Source of the DNA: Puniceicoccaceae bacterium
Lineage (GTDB): Bacteria > Verrucomicrobiota > Verrucomicrobiae > Opitutales > Coraliomargaritaceae
DNA: 50,155 nt
Direction of reading: 5' to 3'
NCBI GenBank assembly: GCA_902516225.1
Contig: CABXXS010000003.1
Coordinates: 1-50,155 of the forward strand
Under the pieces are notes generated by a model that worked only from the letters and a program-made list of their open reading frames with translations, did not search any database and had not been told where the DNA came from. Shown here piece after piece: positions 1-7,925 of the stretch (positions are counted from its first letter, which is position 1; each line of letters begins with the position of its first letter). The position numbers and the translations under genes are program-made.

Positions 1-1
1 T

Positions 2-3000
2 GAAATTATTGAAGGTAACTTTACTTGGCAAGAAGCCAAAGCAGATGCGGAATCTAGGGGTGGTCGATTAGCTATTATTAATTCTCAAGCTAAACAATCT
101 ACGGCAGAAGCTTTGCTTGAAGATCAAAGAAATAGTGGAAATGAATATTTTATCGGTGCTCAGCCAACTGGAATTGATTTAGAGTATCGCTGGATAGATG
201 GAGTGCTCTTGGATTATAGTAATTGGGCGCTCGGTGAGCCGAGTGATCTTACCAATCATTATCCAACTCTTACAACAGGAGGCTGGGGTAATATAAATTT
301 TGGAGAATGGAACGATTCTACGAGTCCCTACGTAGATGGATATGTAATAGAAAATATAAATAGCAACGACGGTGATAATGATAGCGATTTCATCACAAGT
401 CCGAGTACAGCGAGCGCGGTAGTGGATTCACCTTTTATTTTTGAGATAACTACCGTTAATGGTGAGGGGCTTGCCTTTAGTAATTCCGATAACTTGCCGC
501 CAGGTCTTACGCGTGTAGATAATATTATCTCAGGAACACCTACCTTGGCAGGTACGTACGCCGTGACTGTATCTGCCGCAGGTCCTGGAAACTATGGCGA
601 TCAAGTCCTCATTATCACTGTTACCGATCCTGCTCCTGAGATTACTTCTTCTCTAGCAGATCAGAATATTTTAGCAGGTGATCTTTTTGTTTACCAGATC
701 ACAGCTACTGACAATCCTACTGTATTCTCCGCTGCTGGATTGGCTGCAGTCGGTGGTTTGGTCCTAGATTCTGTTACGGGCGAAATTTCTGGAACTCCAG
801 TTAACTCTGGTAGTTTCCAAATCGCAATAAGAGCATCAAACAGTACGGGGTTTGGTGGTCCAGGTATATTTAACCTTACTATAGTCCCAGACATATCTCC
901 AGAGGTAATTATTACTAGCCCAGCTGGAGGAAGTGCTTTTACAGCTAGAGAAAGCATAGAAGTCTTAATTAATGCTGCTGATGCAGATGGGTTTATAGCT
1001 GCAGTAGAGATCTTCGGTAATGGCCAAATACTCGGGCTAGCACAGCCTACTGGAGCATTGGCTGAGTACCGCTTTGACCTCTTAACTGATATTGAAGATG
1101 TAGGTACTCTTAACTTAGAAGCGCGCGCAACTGATGATATGGGGAATGTAGCTTCTTCTGACGTCATTAATTTAAATGTAATCAATGGAAAACTCATAAG
1201 CGAAAGCCCATTATTTGAAATTACCGGTAACTCTAATTGGCCCTATTCTATCACACTAGCGGAAACATCTGAGGGTGCATCCAGCCAAGAAGAACAAACA
1301 CTAGACATAAATGTAACTGGTCTGCCGGTTGGCGCTCAGTACAGAATTTTTAAGACCACTGAAAATGACCCTTATGTTTCGCCAGCTCAGACACTATCGG
1401 CAGGCACTAACACTATTACAGTAGATGCAGTCGCCTTTGATAGGACGGTAAGAATTCAGTTTTCAAACGGTGCTATAACTTTTGATTCTCTTATCGTAAA
1501 CGCTAAGTATGCTCCAACTACGATCAGCATTGATGACTTTCATCTATTAAACACCTTAAATGATCCCAACAATTTACCAACTGATAATCCTAATCTATCG
1601 ATAAGCGTAGCTGAGAACGGTCTTGGTCTTATATTGGGCCCAGGTACTTCAACTCTTGAACGTGATGCCTGGGGTACAACCTCACGCACTTTTGGACAAA
1701 CAGGGGAATGGTTTGATGGTAGCCTAGTAAGATTTGGTAATTCAGGGAATCAACAGATACTCGACTTTCGCATTACCAACAACACGGGGGCTGATGCTAA
1801 ACTCAAAAAGATTTCTTTTGATCTTCGCCGGCCCCCAAATAACGCTAATTACGCTACGGATTTTCAGCTATTGTACCTGGCAACAGGTGACTCAGCACTA
1901 ATTAAGGGGTCTTCTGTAGCAACCGGCACTGAGATGAATGATTTAGCTGGTATCGGCTCTGACGTCCTAGTTCCAGGGCTTAACTACTTTAGCGAAATTA
2001 TCGGAGAGAACATTTCTGGTACTGCATGGATCGCAGACGGCGGCTATGCAAATATACGCCTTAAGTTAAATACTACTGCTCCCCAAGCAGTTACCCAATT
2101 GGATAACTTTGTGATCACATGCGAAGTTTTAGATATGGACCTACCCACTTTTACCTCTTTACCAACCGCTCCATCGATCGCGGAGAACTCTGGAGCAGGC
2201 CAAGCTATCTACACTGCTGCAGCAACAGATGATTCTGCAGTCACTTATACGCTCAAAGAAGTCGACGACTACATTTCCTTTAGCATTGATGAACTTACTG
2301 GGGTAGTGACGCTAACGGATGATCCTGACTACGAGAGTCAGTCTTCTTATGTTTTCACCATTGTTGCTACCGATTCGTTTGGTAACTCCTCCGAGCAATC
2401 GCTCACACTATCTATTACTGATTTAGACGATACTGCTCCGGTATTTACCTCTTTAGCAACGGTTTCATCGATCGAAGAGAACTCTGGAGCAGGCCAAGCT
2501 ATTTACACGGCTAATGCAACGGATCCTTCTGTAGTCATTTACTCGCTTAAGCCAGTAGACGATTCTGCTTCCTTTAGCATCGATTCATCGACTGGGGTAG
2601 TGACGCTAACGGTGAATCCAGACTTTGAGAGCCAGCCCTCTTACTCCTTCACGGTCTTTGCCACCGATTCGTTTGGTAACTCCTCCGAGCAATCGCTCAC
2701 ACTATCTATTACTGATTTAGATGATACTGCTCCAGTATTCACCTCTTTACCAACCGCTCCATCGATCGCGGAGAACTCTGGAGCAGGCCAAGCTATCTAC
2801 ACAGCTACAGCAACAGATGTTTCTGGCGTCACTTACATGCTCAAGTCAGTGGGCGACTTTGCTTCCTTTACGATCGATGGAACTACTGGGGTGGTGATAC
2901 TAACGGAAGACCCAGACAAGGATACGCATTCTTCTTACTCCTTCACAGTCGTAGCTACCGATGGAGCGGGTAACTCCACTGAGCAATCGGTAACACTGCG

Positions 3001-4447
3001 TATTATTATTGATTCTGACGGAGATGGCGTAAGTGACACAGATGATCCTTTCCCAAATGAGCCATTAGAATTAGACAAATTAGGGCCTACTGACTTTCAA
3101 CCCAAAGACAACGTCGGATGGATAGAAGTGACCTATGCTAATTTTAGAGGTCAAACACTTATGCCAGGCATTTGGCATCCAATTACTGATAACTTTGCTA
3201 CTTGGTTCGCCTTCGATAATGCTTGGTCTTATAGTAATACATACAGTTGGGATTCACAAAACCAAGTCTCAACAGGTCCCACAGGTTACACAGGGCAATG
3301 GAGTCATTACAAGACATCCAATTCTAATATTTACACCTGCAAGTTTGATTGGACTAATGGCACAAATGGTTACGGCTTCACCTATGATGGTCGAATCGAT
3401 CTAGATAATGACGGCAATCAAGATGGTATACAGATAAGATCAGGCTTACAGTTCCCTGCAGAAGGTAGCCAATTAGACTTTAATCAGATACTGAATGCAT
3501 TGTCGGATAACTTAGGTCTTTTCACTCTGCCCGCGAATTTCACCCCAGATGACTATGACGGGGATGGAACGGATAACGCTTTAGATATTGACGATGATAA
3601 TGACGGCATTGCGGACTCATATGATCCTACTGCATTAGTATACACAGTAAGTAATACATCCGTCCCATCCTCATTAAGTGGTTACGTTGAAGTATTTTTC
3701 TCAGACTATCACAATGGTTATGGCGCATGGTATGGAGCTACAGAAAATAGTTCAATTAGTTTTTGGTATGAAGAAAATGAAGATCATGGTGACGATCATG
3801 GTTACGAACATGACGGAGATTACTTTAGATTTAATCAGACTTATTCATGGGATAGCCAAAATCTAATATCTACCACTATTGACCAAGACGTAGGAGGGAT
3901 CTTTCGCGTTAACTTGAAAGATAAAACCAATGATGCCTTTTTTAGATTCACTTATGTGTGGGTAGGGAACGAGTATTATACAGATGAGAGCGGGAACGAG
4001 TACTATCCAGATGAGAGCGGTAAGGGCTTTTTCTATGACGGTCGTATGGACTTAGATAATAACGGCGTAGCAGATGGTGTACAAATACAGTCTGGCGCAT
4101 CGTTTCCTGATAGCGAAAGTAATATAGACTTACGCAATATTTATAACTTAGCTCTATCTAATTACGTACCTATCGAAGCTCTTAATTACAGTGATAGAAA
4201 TGTACAAGACATTGTAAATGATGTCATAAGTAAACCATGGGTATATGATCTATATAGTAGGGAGCGTATTAAAGAACTTAGTATGAATACTTCCATCTTA
4301 GACGTATCTAACAATCAAGCCACGATACAGATTCAGATGGAAGAAAGCTCTGACCTTAAGTCATGGTCAGATACTGGCGATCCTGCCACTATGGTTGTGC
4401 CAGCTGATACAGATACTAAGTTCTTCCGCTTCAAGATGGCGGAGTAA
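2..4447 (+). CDS. Giant mosaic surface/secreted adhesin, 5' end outside window
   Basis: The reading frame is open from the first bases, so this is the C-terminal ~1,480 residues of a larger protein. A C-type lectin fold spans about nt 20-360 (FTWQEAKADAESRGGRLAII, then WALGEPSD and EWNDS). Two He_PIG-type Ig-like domains follow (~395-890), then one bacterial Ig-like domain (~895-1190) and an unrecognised beta-rich region (~1200-2130). Three cadherin-like repeats occupy ~2140-3010, each ending in a form of TDLDDTAPVF. Calcium-binding thrombospondin-type-3 motifs (DSDGDGVSDTDD; DDDNDGIADSYD) flank the first of two related unknown modules, each containing TYSWDSQN. The C-terminus is an ESSDLKSW ... 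KFFRFKM tail. Known for these families: extracellular carbohydrate or protein binding stabilised by calcium. Inferred: a large exported adhesin or matrix protein. The ligand is unknown and the signal peptide lies outside the window. Confidence 0.85.
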   Translation, partial: EIIEGNFTWQEAKADAESRGGRLAIINSQAKQSTAEALLEDQRNSGNEYFIGAQPTGIDLEYRWIDGVLLDYSNWALGEPSDLTNHYPTLTTGGWGNINFGEWNDSTSPYVDGYVIENINSNDGDNDSDFITSPSTASAVVDSPFIFEITTVNGEGLAFSNSDNLPPGLTRVDNIISGTPTLAGTYAVTVSAAGPGNYGDQVLIITVTDPAPEITSSLADQNILAGDLFVYQITATDNPTVFSAAGLAAVGGLVLDSVTGEISGTPVNSGSFQIAIRASNSTGFGGPGIFNLTIVPDISPEVIITSPAGGSAFTARESIEVLINAADADGFIAAVEIFGNGQILGLAQPTGALAEYRFDLLTDIEDVGTLNLEARATDDMGNVASSDVINLNVINGKLISESPLFEITGNSNWPYSITLAETSEGASSQEEQTLDINVTGLPVGAQYRIFKTTENDPYVSPAQTLSAGTNTITVDAVAFDRTVRIQFSNGAITFDSLIVNAKYAPTTISIDDFHLLNTLNDPNNLPTDNPNLSISVAENGLGLILGPGTSTLERDAWGTTSRTFGQTGEWFDGSLVRFGNSGNQQILDFRITNNTGADAKLKKISFDLRRPPNNANYATDFQLLYLATGDSALIKGSSVATGTEMNDLAGIGSDVLVPGLNYFSEIIGENISGTAWIADGGYANIRLKLNTTAPQAVTQLDNFVITCEVLDMDLPTFTSLPTAPSIAENSGAGQAIYTAAATDDSAVTYTLKEVDDYISFSIDELTGVVTLTDDPDYESQSSYVFTIVATDSFGNSSEQSLTLSITDLDDTAPVFTSLATVSSIEENSGAGQAIYTANATDPSVVIYSLKPVDDSASFSIDSSTGVVTLTVNPDFESQPSYSFTVFATDSFGNSSEQSLTLSITDLDDTAPVFTSLPTAPSIAENSGAGQAIYTATATDVSGVTYMLKSVGDFASFTIDGTTGVVILTEDPDKDTHSSYSFTVVATDGAGNSTEQSVTLRIIIDSDGDGVSDTDDPFPNEPLELDKLGPTDFQPKDNVGWIEVTYANFRGQTLMPGIWHPITDNFATWFAFDNAWSYSNTYSWDSQNQVSTGPTGYTGQWSHYKTSNSNIYTCKFDWTNGTNGYGFTYDGRIDLDNDGNQDGIQIRSGLQFPAEGSQLDFNQILNALSDNLGLFTLPANFTPDDYDGDGTDNALDIDDDNDGIADSYDPTALVYTVSNTSVPSSLSGYVEVFFSDYHNGYGAWYGATENSSISFWYEENEDHGDDHGYEHDGDYFRFNQTYSWDSQNLISTTIDQDVGGIFRVNLKDKTNDAFFRFTYVWVGNEYYTDESGNEYYPDESGKGFFYDGRMDLDNNGVADGVQIQSGASFPDSESNIDLRNIYNLALSNYVPIEALNYSDRNVQDIVNDVISKPWVYDLYSRERIKELSMNTSILDVSNNQATIQIQMEESSDLKSWSDTGDPATMVVPADTDTKFFRFKMAE
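2143..3010 (+). repeat. Three 294-bp cadherin-like repeats, nearly identical in blocks
   Basis: The block beginning ATCGATCG occurs at 2173, 2467 and 2761, giving an exact period of 294 bp (98 codons). Long stretches are almost identical between copies. Examples are the segment around 2370-2430 versus 2664-2724, and 2161-2215 versus 2749-2803. Other parts of the units have diverged. This mix suggests recent duplication or gene conversion inside the adhesin gene. Confidence 0.9.
3965..4018 (+). repeat. 27-bp perfect-frame tandem duplication in the adhesin
   Basis: Two adjacent 27-bp units (3965-3991 and 3992-4018) encode GNEYYTDES and GNEYYPDES. They differ at only a few bases and keep the frame. 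This looks like a recent slippage event in the second TYSWDSQN module. Confidence 0.85.
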
Positions 4448-4475
4448 TTTTTTAGGGGAATACTAGCTATATTAC

Positions 4476-4631
4476 CTAACGCTTAGTAAGTATTATATAC
4501 AAACTAGCTGTAGGTGCAGAAAGAAATAAGGGTAAATACCAGAGGTCTTCTCCCTTCCAAGCACCTTCTACTAGTGATAAAATAATCACTAAAAGAAGTA
4601 GGATATTTAAGATTATTGAGACTAATTTCAT
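4476..4631 (-). CDS. Small membrane peptide, 51 aa, unknown function
   Basis: I do not recognise this gene. The minus strand reads ATG at 4631 to TAG at 4476. The product begins MKLVSIILNILLLLVIILSL and has a second hydrophobic stretch (WYLPLFLSAPTASLYIILTK), separated by a short charged loop (EGAWKGED). That pattern fits a two-pass inner-membrane peptide. It lies 16 bp downstream of the secreted hydrolase on the same strand, so co-transcription is plausible. No Shine-Dalgarno motif is seen, but that is general in this window. The long uninterrupted hydrophobic frame favours a real gene; short length keeps the call tentative. Confidence 0.5.
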   Translation of the reverse strand: MKLVSIILNILLLLVIILSLVEGAWKGEDLWYLPLFLSAPTASLYIILTKR

Positions 4632-4647
4632 ATCGATACAGTATAAA

Positions 4648-5466
4648 TTATTCAGGGATCAACTCCGCTTTAAAAAATTGGCCCTGCGAAGAGGTTTCAA
4701 TAATTCTTGTGTCAATTATTTGTAGATTATTTAGATCGTCTCCTTGCAAGATGTTCAAACGAAATGACTGCAGGTTTTCTGAACTATCGCCTGTACCATC
4801 TTCAGTATCAGAGCTTGAAGAATCTAGATTAGTAAAGAAATTTACAACCGACTGGAAGTTAGCGTCTGATTGTGTTGGGAGTGCGTGTCCAGCACTTGTG
4901 CTTATGAGTTCTGTGCAATTAGCAAACTTACCTTTTACCTCCAGTCCAATATCATAGAAGTAGGTATCATTCTGTGCGATAAAAATTAGAGCTGATTGAG
5001 CGTAGGGTGAATTGGTATTTATTACACTAATCAATCCCGTGTGAGTGGTTGGTAAATATCCATTAAATAATAATACATTATCAAAATCGTAGCTTCCTGT
5101 AGCCAAATAAACCAAAGACATGGGAACACCTTGCGAATATCCTAAAATAGCATCGAAAGGTCCGTTAGCTTCTATAAAGTTATTTAGATAATTAACGGAC
5201 ACGTCTGCCCAGTTGGGATCATTAGTAGGTTCTTTGCCACCGCCTGGTGGGTCATCATACCAAACGCCCCCTGTAATAGGGGAAGAGGCAAAAATAAACT
5301 CACACTCGGGCAGAGCTGCTATCAGGTCCTGCATACCCTGCTGGTATTGTAGGGAACTTGCACTGCCACCTCCGCCATGGAGACACAATATTCTACTAGC
5401 GCATAATTGCGTAGAAATGAAAGTACAGATAATGGAGATACAAAAAAAAGACTTAAATGATAGCAT
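4648..5466 (-). CDS. Secreted FSH1-type serine hydrolase
   Basis: 272 residues with an N-terminal signal peptide (about residues 1-23, MLSFKSFFCISIICTFISTQ). The body is an alpha/beta-hydrolase of the FSH1 serine-hydrolase type: LCLHGGGGS at 28-35, nucleophile elbow GYSQG with Ser111, likely acid Asp167 (AQND) and His194 (SAGHALP). FSH1 relatives are small esterases; the substrate is unknown. The last ~45 residues form an extra tail ending QGQFFKAELIPE, which resembles the FFRFKM tail of the neighbouring adhesin. The gene is divergent in function from, but adjacent to, the adhesin (convergent orientation) and lies just downstream of a second secreted alpha/beta hydrolase on the same strand. 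Confidence 0.8.
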   Translation of the reverse strand: MLSFKSFFCISIICTFISTQLCASRILCLHGGGGSASSLQYQQGMQDLIAALPECEFIFASSPITGGVWYDDPPGGGKEPTNDPNWADVSVNYLNNFIEANGPFDAILGYSQGVPMSLVYLATGSYDFDNVLLFNGYLPTTHTGLISVINTNSPYAQSALIFIAQNDTYFYDIGLEVKGKFANCTELISTSAGHALPTQSDANFQSVVNFFTNLDSSSSDTEDGTGDSSENLQSFRLNILQGDDLNNLQIIDTRIIETSSQGQFFKAELIPE

Positions 5467-5532
5467 TATTAGATATTCGTTTTATGCAGGATCTTTGCCA
5501 CCGATTAACATAATCTTCTTTAGAGTATATTC

Positions 5533-6645
5533 CTAAATTCCTTCGTTTATAAAATCACTAATTATTTCTAGTAACTCATTTTTGAAACCACCAAAGCCGT
5601 GATTTCCGCCGATGAATTTGTAGTGTACGACGTCGCCACTTAAATACTCATATTTTACTATATTAGTATTATTAAAAGGAGTTGTCCCATTTACTTGTGT
5701 CCCGACGTAGCCAAGACCTGTAGCTATGTTTAAAATACTTTGCTGAGCTTCTATGAAAGTACGGCTAAGCCAATTTACAGTGCCCCCATCATACGGAATA
5801 GTAGTATCATTTGTTCCATGTAGATTCAAAGCTCTCAATCTTGGATATAAAGTATAGCTGGTATCGTAGTTTCCGTCGTTATTCGCGTCTCCCCAAAATG
5901 AGTTGTTGTTGTACTGGTCAGTTGTAAGTTGGGATGCTAGCGAAATGGCATTTTTAAATGTTCCCCCAGGAAGCTCAATCATTGCCCGATTAACCATCGC
6001 TGCGCCGTTAGAAGAGCCAAGCAGTGAAATGTTGTCGGCATCTACATCAGAGTAGGTCTTTAGCTGATTAATAATATTTACTATATAATCTAAATCATCT
6101 GCCTTGGATGATTCGGTCCGAATATTCCACCGGTTATCGTAGCCCTGTAGTGCGACTAAAATATAGTCCTCAAAACCCATATATTGGTTGATCATGCCGT
6201 ATGCATTACCGCCTGCTCCATGCATAAGAATAAGCACTGGGTGAGTTTGGGCATCACTGGCTGGATATTTTATCAGTGCGACTCTTTTGTAGCCTGTCTC
6301 TTGAGACCAACTCTGTGTGTGTGAAAGCTGAGAAATATCAGATAGCGAGTCAGGGTCGTCCTTCATTTTAAAACGCAGAAATTGAGCATCGTCATCTGTA
6401 AATACTGTAGCTGACGCAGTACCGCCGGTTGTCCATATGCTCAGGTCATCACTGGTTTCAATATCTACACTTATATTTGCTACTCCATTAGCAACCGCGA
6501 TTAGATTCGATCCAAACTTTGCATTCACTGCATCGCGCTGGTTTACGACTGCGTCGTACTCAGCTTGAGTGATCGCATAGGTGGTAGTCGAAAGCGTGTA
6601 GCTAGTTACCCAAAAAGATAATATTAAAGATCGGATGTATTTCAT
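5533..6645 (-). CDS. Secreted PHB-depolymerase/CE1-like esterase
   Basis: 370 residues. The signal peptide (~1-24) is followed by a short module with the phylum-typical ITQAEYDAVVNQRDAV stretch (25-40) and an ETSDDLSIW ... QFLRFKMKDD segment (63-97). The catalytic alpha/beta-hydrolase domain follows: oxyanion region MHGAGGNAYG (141-150), nucleophile GSSNG with Ser212, LNLHGTNDTTIPYDGG carrying the likely Asp, and His349 in GGNHGFGG. This matches the poly(3-hydroxybutyrate)-depolymerase/LpqC and carbohydrate-esterase-1-like group, which cleave ester bonds in polymers or side chains. The true substrate cannot be read from sequence. ATG at 6645 is 8 bp past the ribBA stop codon (6654), so it may be read through from ribBA. 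Confidence 0.8.
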   Translation of the reverse strand: MKYIRSLILSFWVTSYTLSTTTYAITQAEYDAVVNQRDAVNAKFGSNLIAVANGVANISVDIETSDDLSIWTTGGTASATVFTDDDAQFLRFKMKDDPDSLSDISQLSHTQSWSQETGYKRVALIKYPASDAQTHPVLILMHGAGGNAYGMINQYMGFEDYILVALQGYDNRWNIRTESSKADDLDYIVNIINQLKTYSDVDADNISLLGSSNGAAMVNRAMIELPGGTFKNAISLASQLTTDQYNNNSFWGDANNDGNYDTSYTLYPRLRALNLHGTNDTTIPYDGGTVNWLSRTFIEAQQSILNIATGLGYVGTQVNGTTPFNNTNIVKYEYLSGDVVHYKFIGGNHGFGGFKNELLEIISDFINEGI

Positions 6646-6653
6646 GAGGTCCG

Positions 6654-7769
6654 TTAGATTTCGATTTGTTCAATTATTTCTAGATCGTATCCATCCAGGC
6701 CAACCACTTTACGATGGGTACTGGAAATAAGGCGGATCTGTTTTAATCCAAGCTCTACTAGAATTTGGGCGCCGATACCATAATCTCTAAAGTCCATTTT
6801 AGCGGGACCCAGTTTTTTGTGTCCATCGTCTTCAAGGTTCTCAATCACACGGATGCCCCCTTGCGCTTGCTCAATGTAAAGTAGTACGCCGTGTCCAGCT
6901 TCAGCAATGCGCTGCATTGCAGTACTCAGTGAGTTATGACCACCAACAGATTTAGACCTAAATATGTCACCTAGTAAATTTTCACTTTGTACACGCACAA
7001 GGGTAGGGTTTTTGTCCAATTTACCCATGCTAAGAGCTAGGTGCTGCCGTTCATCGAGAATGCTTTTAAAAATATGTAGGTCGAATCTGCCAAACTCTGA
7101 TTCGAAGTCTTGTGTTAATACATGCTCCACTAGTTTATCGCGTGTGTGGCGATACTCAATTAGGTCTGCGATACTGATAAGTTTCAATTCGTGCTTCGCT
7201 TTAAATTTAATCAAATCAGGCAAACGAGCGAGACTTCCATCCTCATTGAGGATTTCGCAGATTATACCACTTGGATTTAGGCCCGCAAGCTGAGCTAGAT
7301 CGACTGCTGCCTCAGTATGTCCTGCTCTTTGTAAAACACCCCCTGGTTTCGCTCTTAGTGGAAAGACATGCCCTGGTTGAACTAGCATTTTCGACTCAGA
7401 ATTTGAATCTCCGAGTATACGGATCGTCTCAGCACGGTCGTGGGCGCTAATTCCCGTAGTTATCCCTTCAGCGGCGTCGACAGATACCGCGAAGTCGGTC
7501 TGTTGTGATTCACGGTTTTCTGACGCCATTGAGGTAATACCAAAGTGGCGGAGCTGATCTGAGTGCATGGGTACACAGATAAGTCCACGTGCATGAAGAA
7601 GCATTTGATTCACAGCTTCCGCAGTGACCTTGGAGGCAGCCATCACGAGGTCTCCCTCATTCTCGCGTGACTCATCGTCTGTAACTATGACCATCTTACC
7701 TGCTGCTATGTCAGAAATAGCAGACTCTATGCTATCAAATGGACTGTCTTCTTTAATTTTAGTGCTCAT
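6654..7769 (-). CDS. ribBA: 3,4-dihydroxy-2-butanone-4-phosphate synthase fused to a degenerate GTP cyclohydrolase II domain
   Basis: The N-terminal RibB domain makes the four-carbon riboflavin precursor from ribulose 5-phosphate. It has the acidic active-site loop DDESRENEGDL and the RAGHTEAAVDLAQLAGL segment. The C-terminal ~170 residues align with GTP cyclohydrolase II, but the zinc-binding cysteines are gone: the usual HSEC...CDCG region reads RVQSENLLGDIF and SVGGHNS. This half is therefore probably not a working cyclohydrolase, and a separate ribA would be needed elsewhere. I chose MSTKIKEDSPF (ATG at 7769) because the frame upstream to 7919 is non-homologous and would run into the pilT start region. 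Length from this start is 371 aa, normal for RibBA. A 14-bp palindrome sits 17 bp upstream. Confidence 0.9.
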   Translation of the reverse strand: MSTKIKEDSPFDSIESAISDIAAGKMVIVTDDESRENEGDLVMAASKVTAEAVNQMLLHARGLICVPMHSDQLRHFGITSMASENRESQQTDFAVSVDAAEGITTGISAHDRAETIRILGDSNSESKMLVQPGHVFPLRAKPGGVLQRAGHTEAAVDLAQLAGLNPSGIICEILNEDGSLARLPDLIKFKAKHELKLISIADLIEYRHTRDKLVEHVLTQDFESEFGRFDLHIFKSILDERQHLALSMGKLDKNPTLVRVQSENLLGDIFRSKSVGGHNSLSTAMQRIAEAGHGVLLYIEQAQGGIRVIENLEDDGHKKLGPAKMDFRDYGIGAQILVELGLKQIRLISSTHRKVVGLDGYDLEIIEQIEI

Positions 7770-7785
7770 GTACTCTTTAGCTAAT

Positions 7786-7799
7786 AAAATAATTATTTT
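7786..7799. promoter_or_regulatory. 14-bp perfect palindrome upstream of ribBA
   Basis: AAAATAATTATTTT is a perfect inverted repeat in the divergent ribBA/pilT interval. It sits 17 bp before the ribBA ATG, where an operator or an AT-rich promoter element would lie. No FMN riboswitch is seen here. AT richness makes chance occurrence possible. Confidence 0.3.
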
Positions 7800-7925
7800 C
7801 AGTATGGCGCTTTGGGCAACTGTCTTTTCCATATCGAATGCTTGCCAAGAACAGGTTGATTGCGATATCGATAATGCATGGCAGATCACGATATTAATAA
7901 TAAAGTATATGAAGCGCAAGGTGGT

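Noticed and set aside
2143..3010. Regularly spaced repeats resembling a repeat array
   Set aside because: The 294-bp units are in-frame protein repeats of cadherin-like domains, far too long for CRISPR repeats and without spacers.
7770..7919. N-terminal extension of RibBA to 7919
   Set aside because: The extra 50 residues have no family similarity and would overlap the upstream region of pilT. MSTKIKEDSPF is a normal RibBA start.
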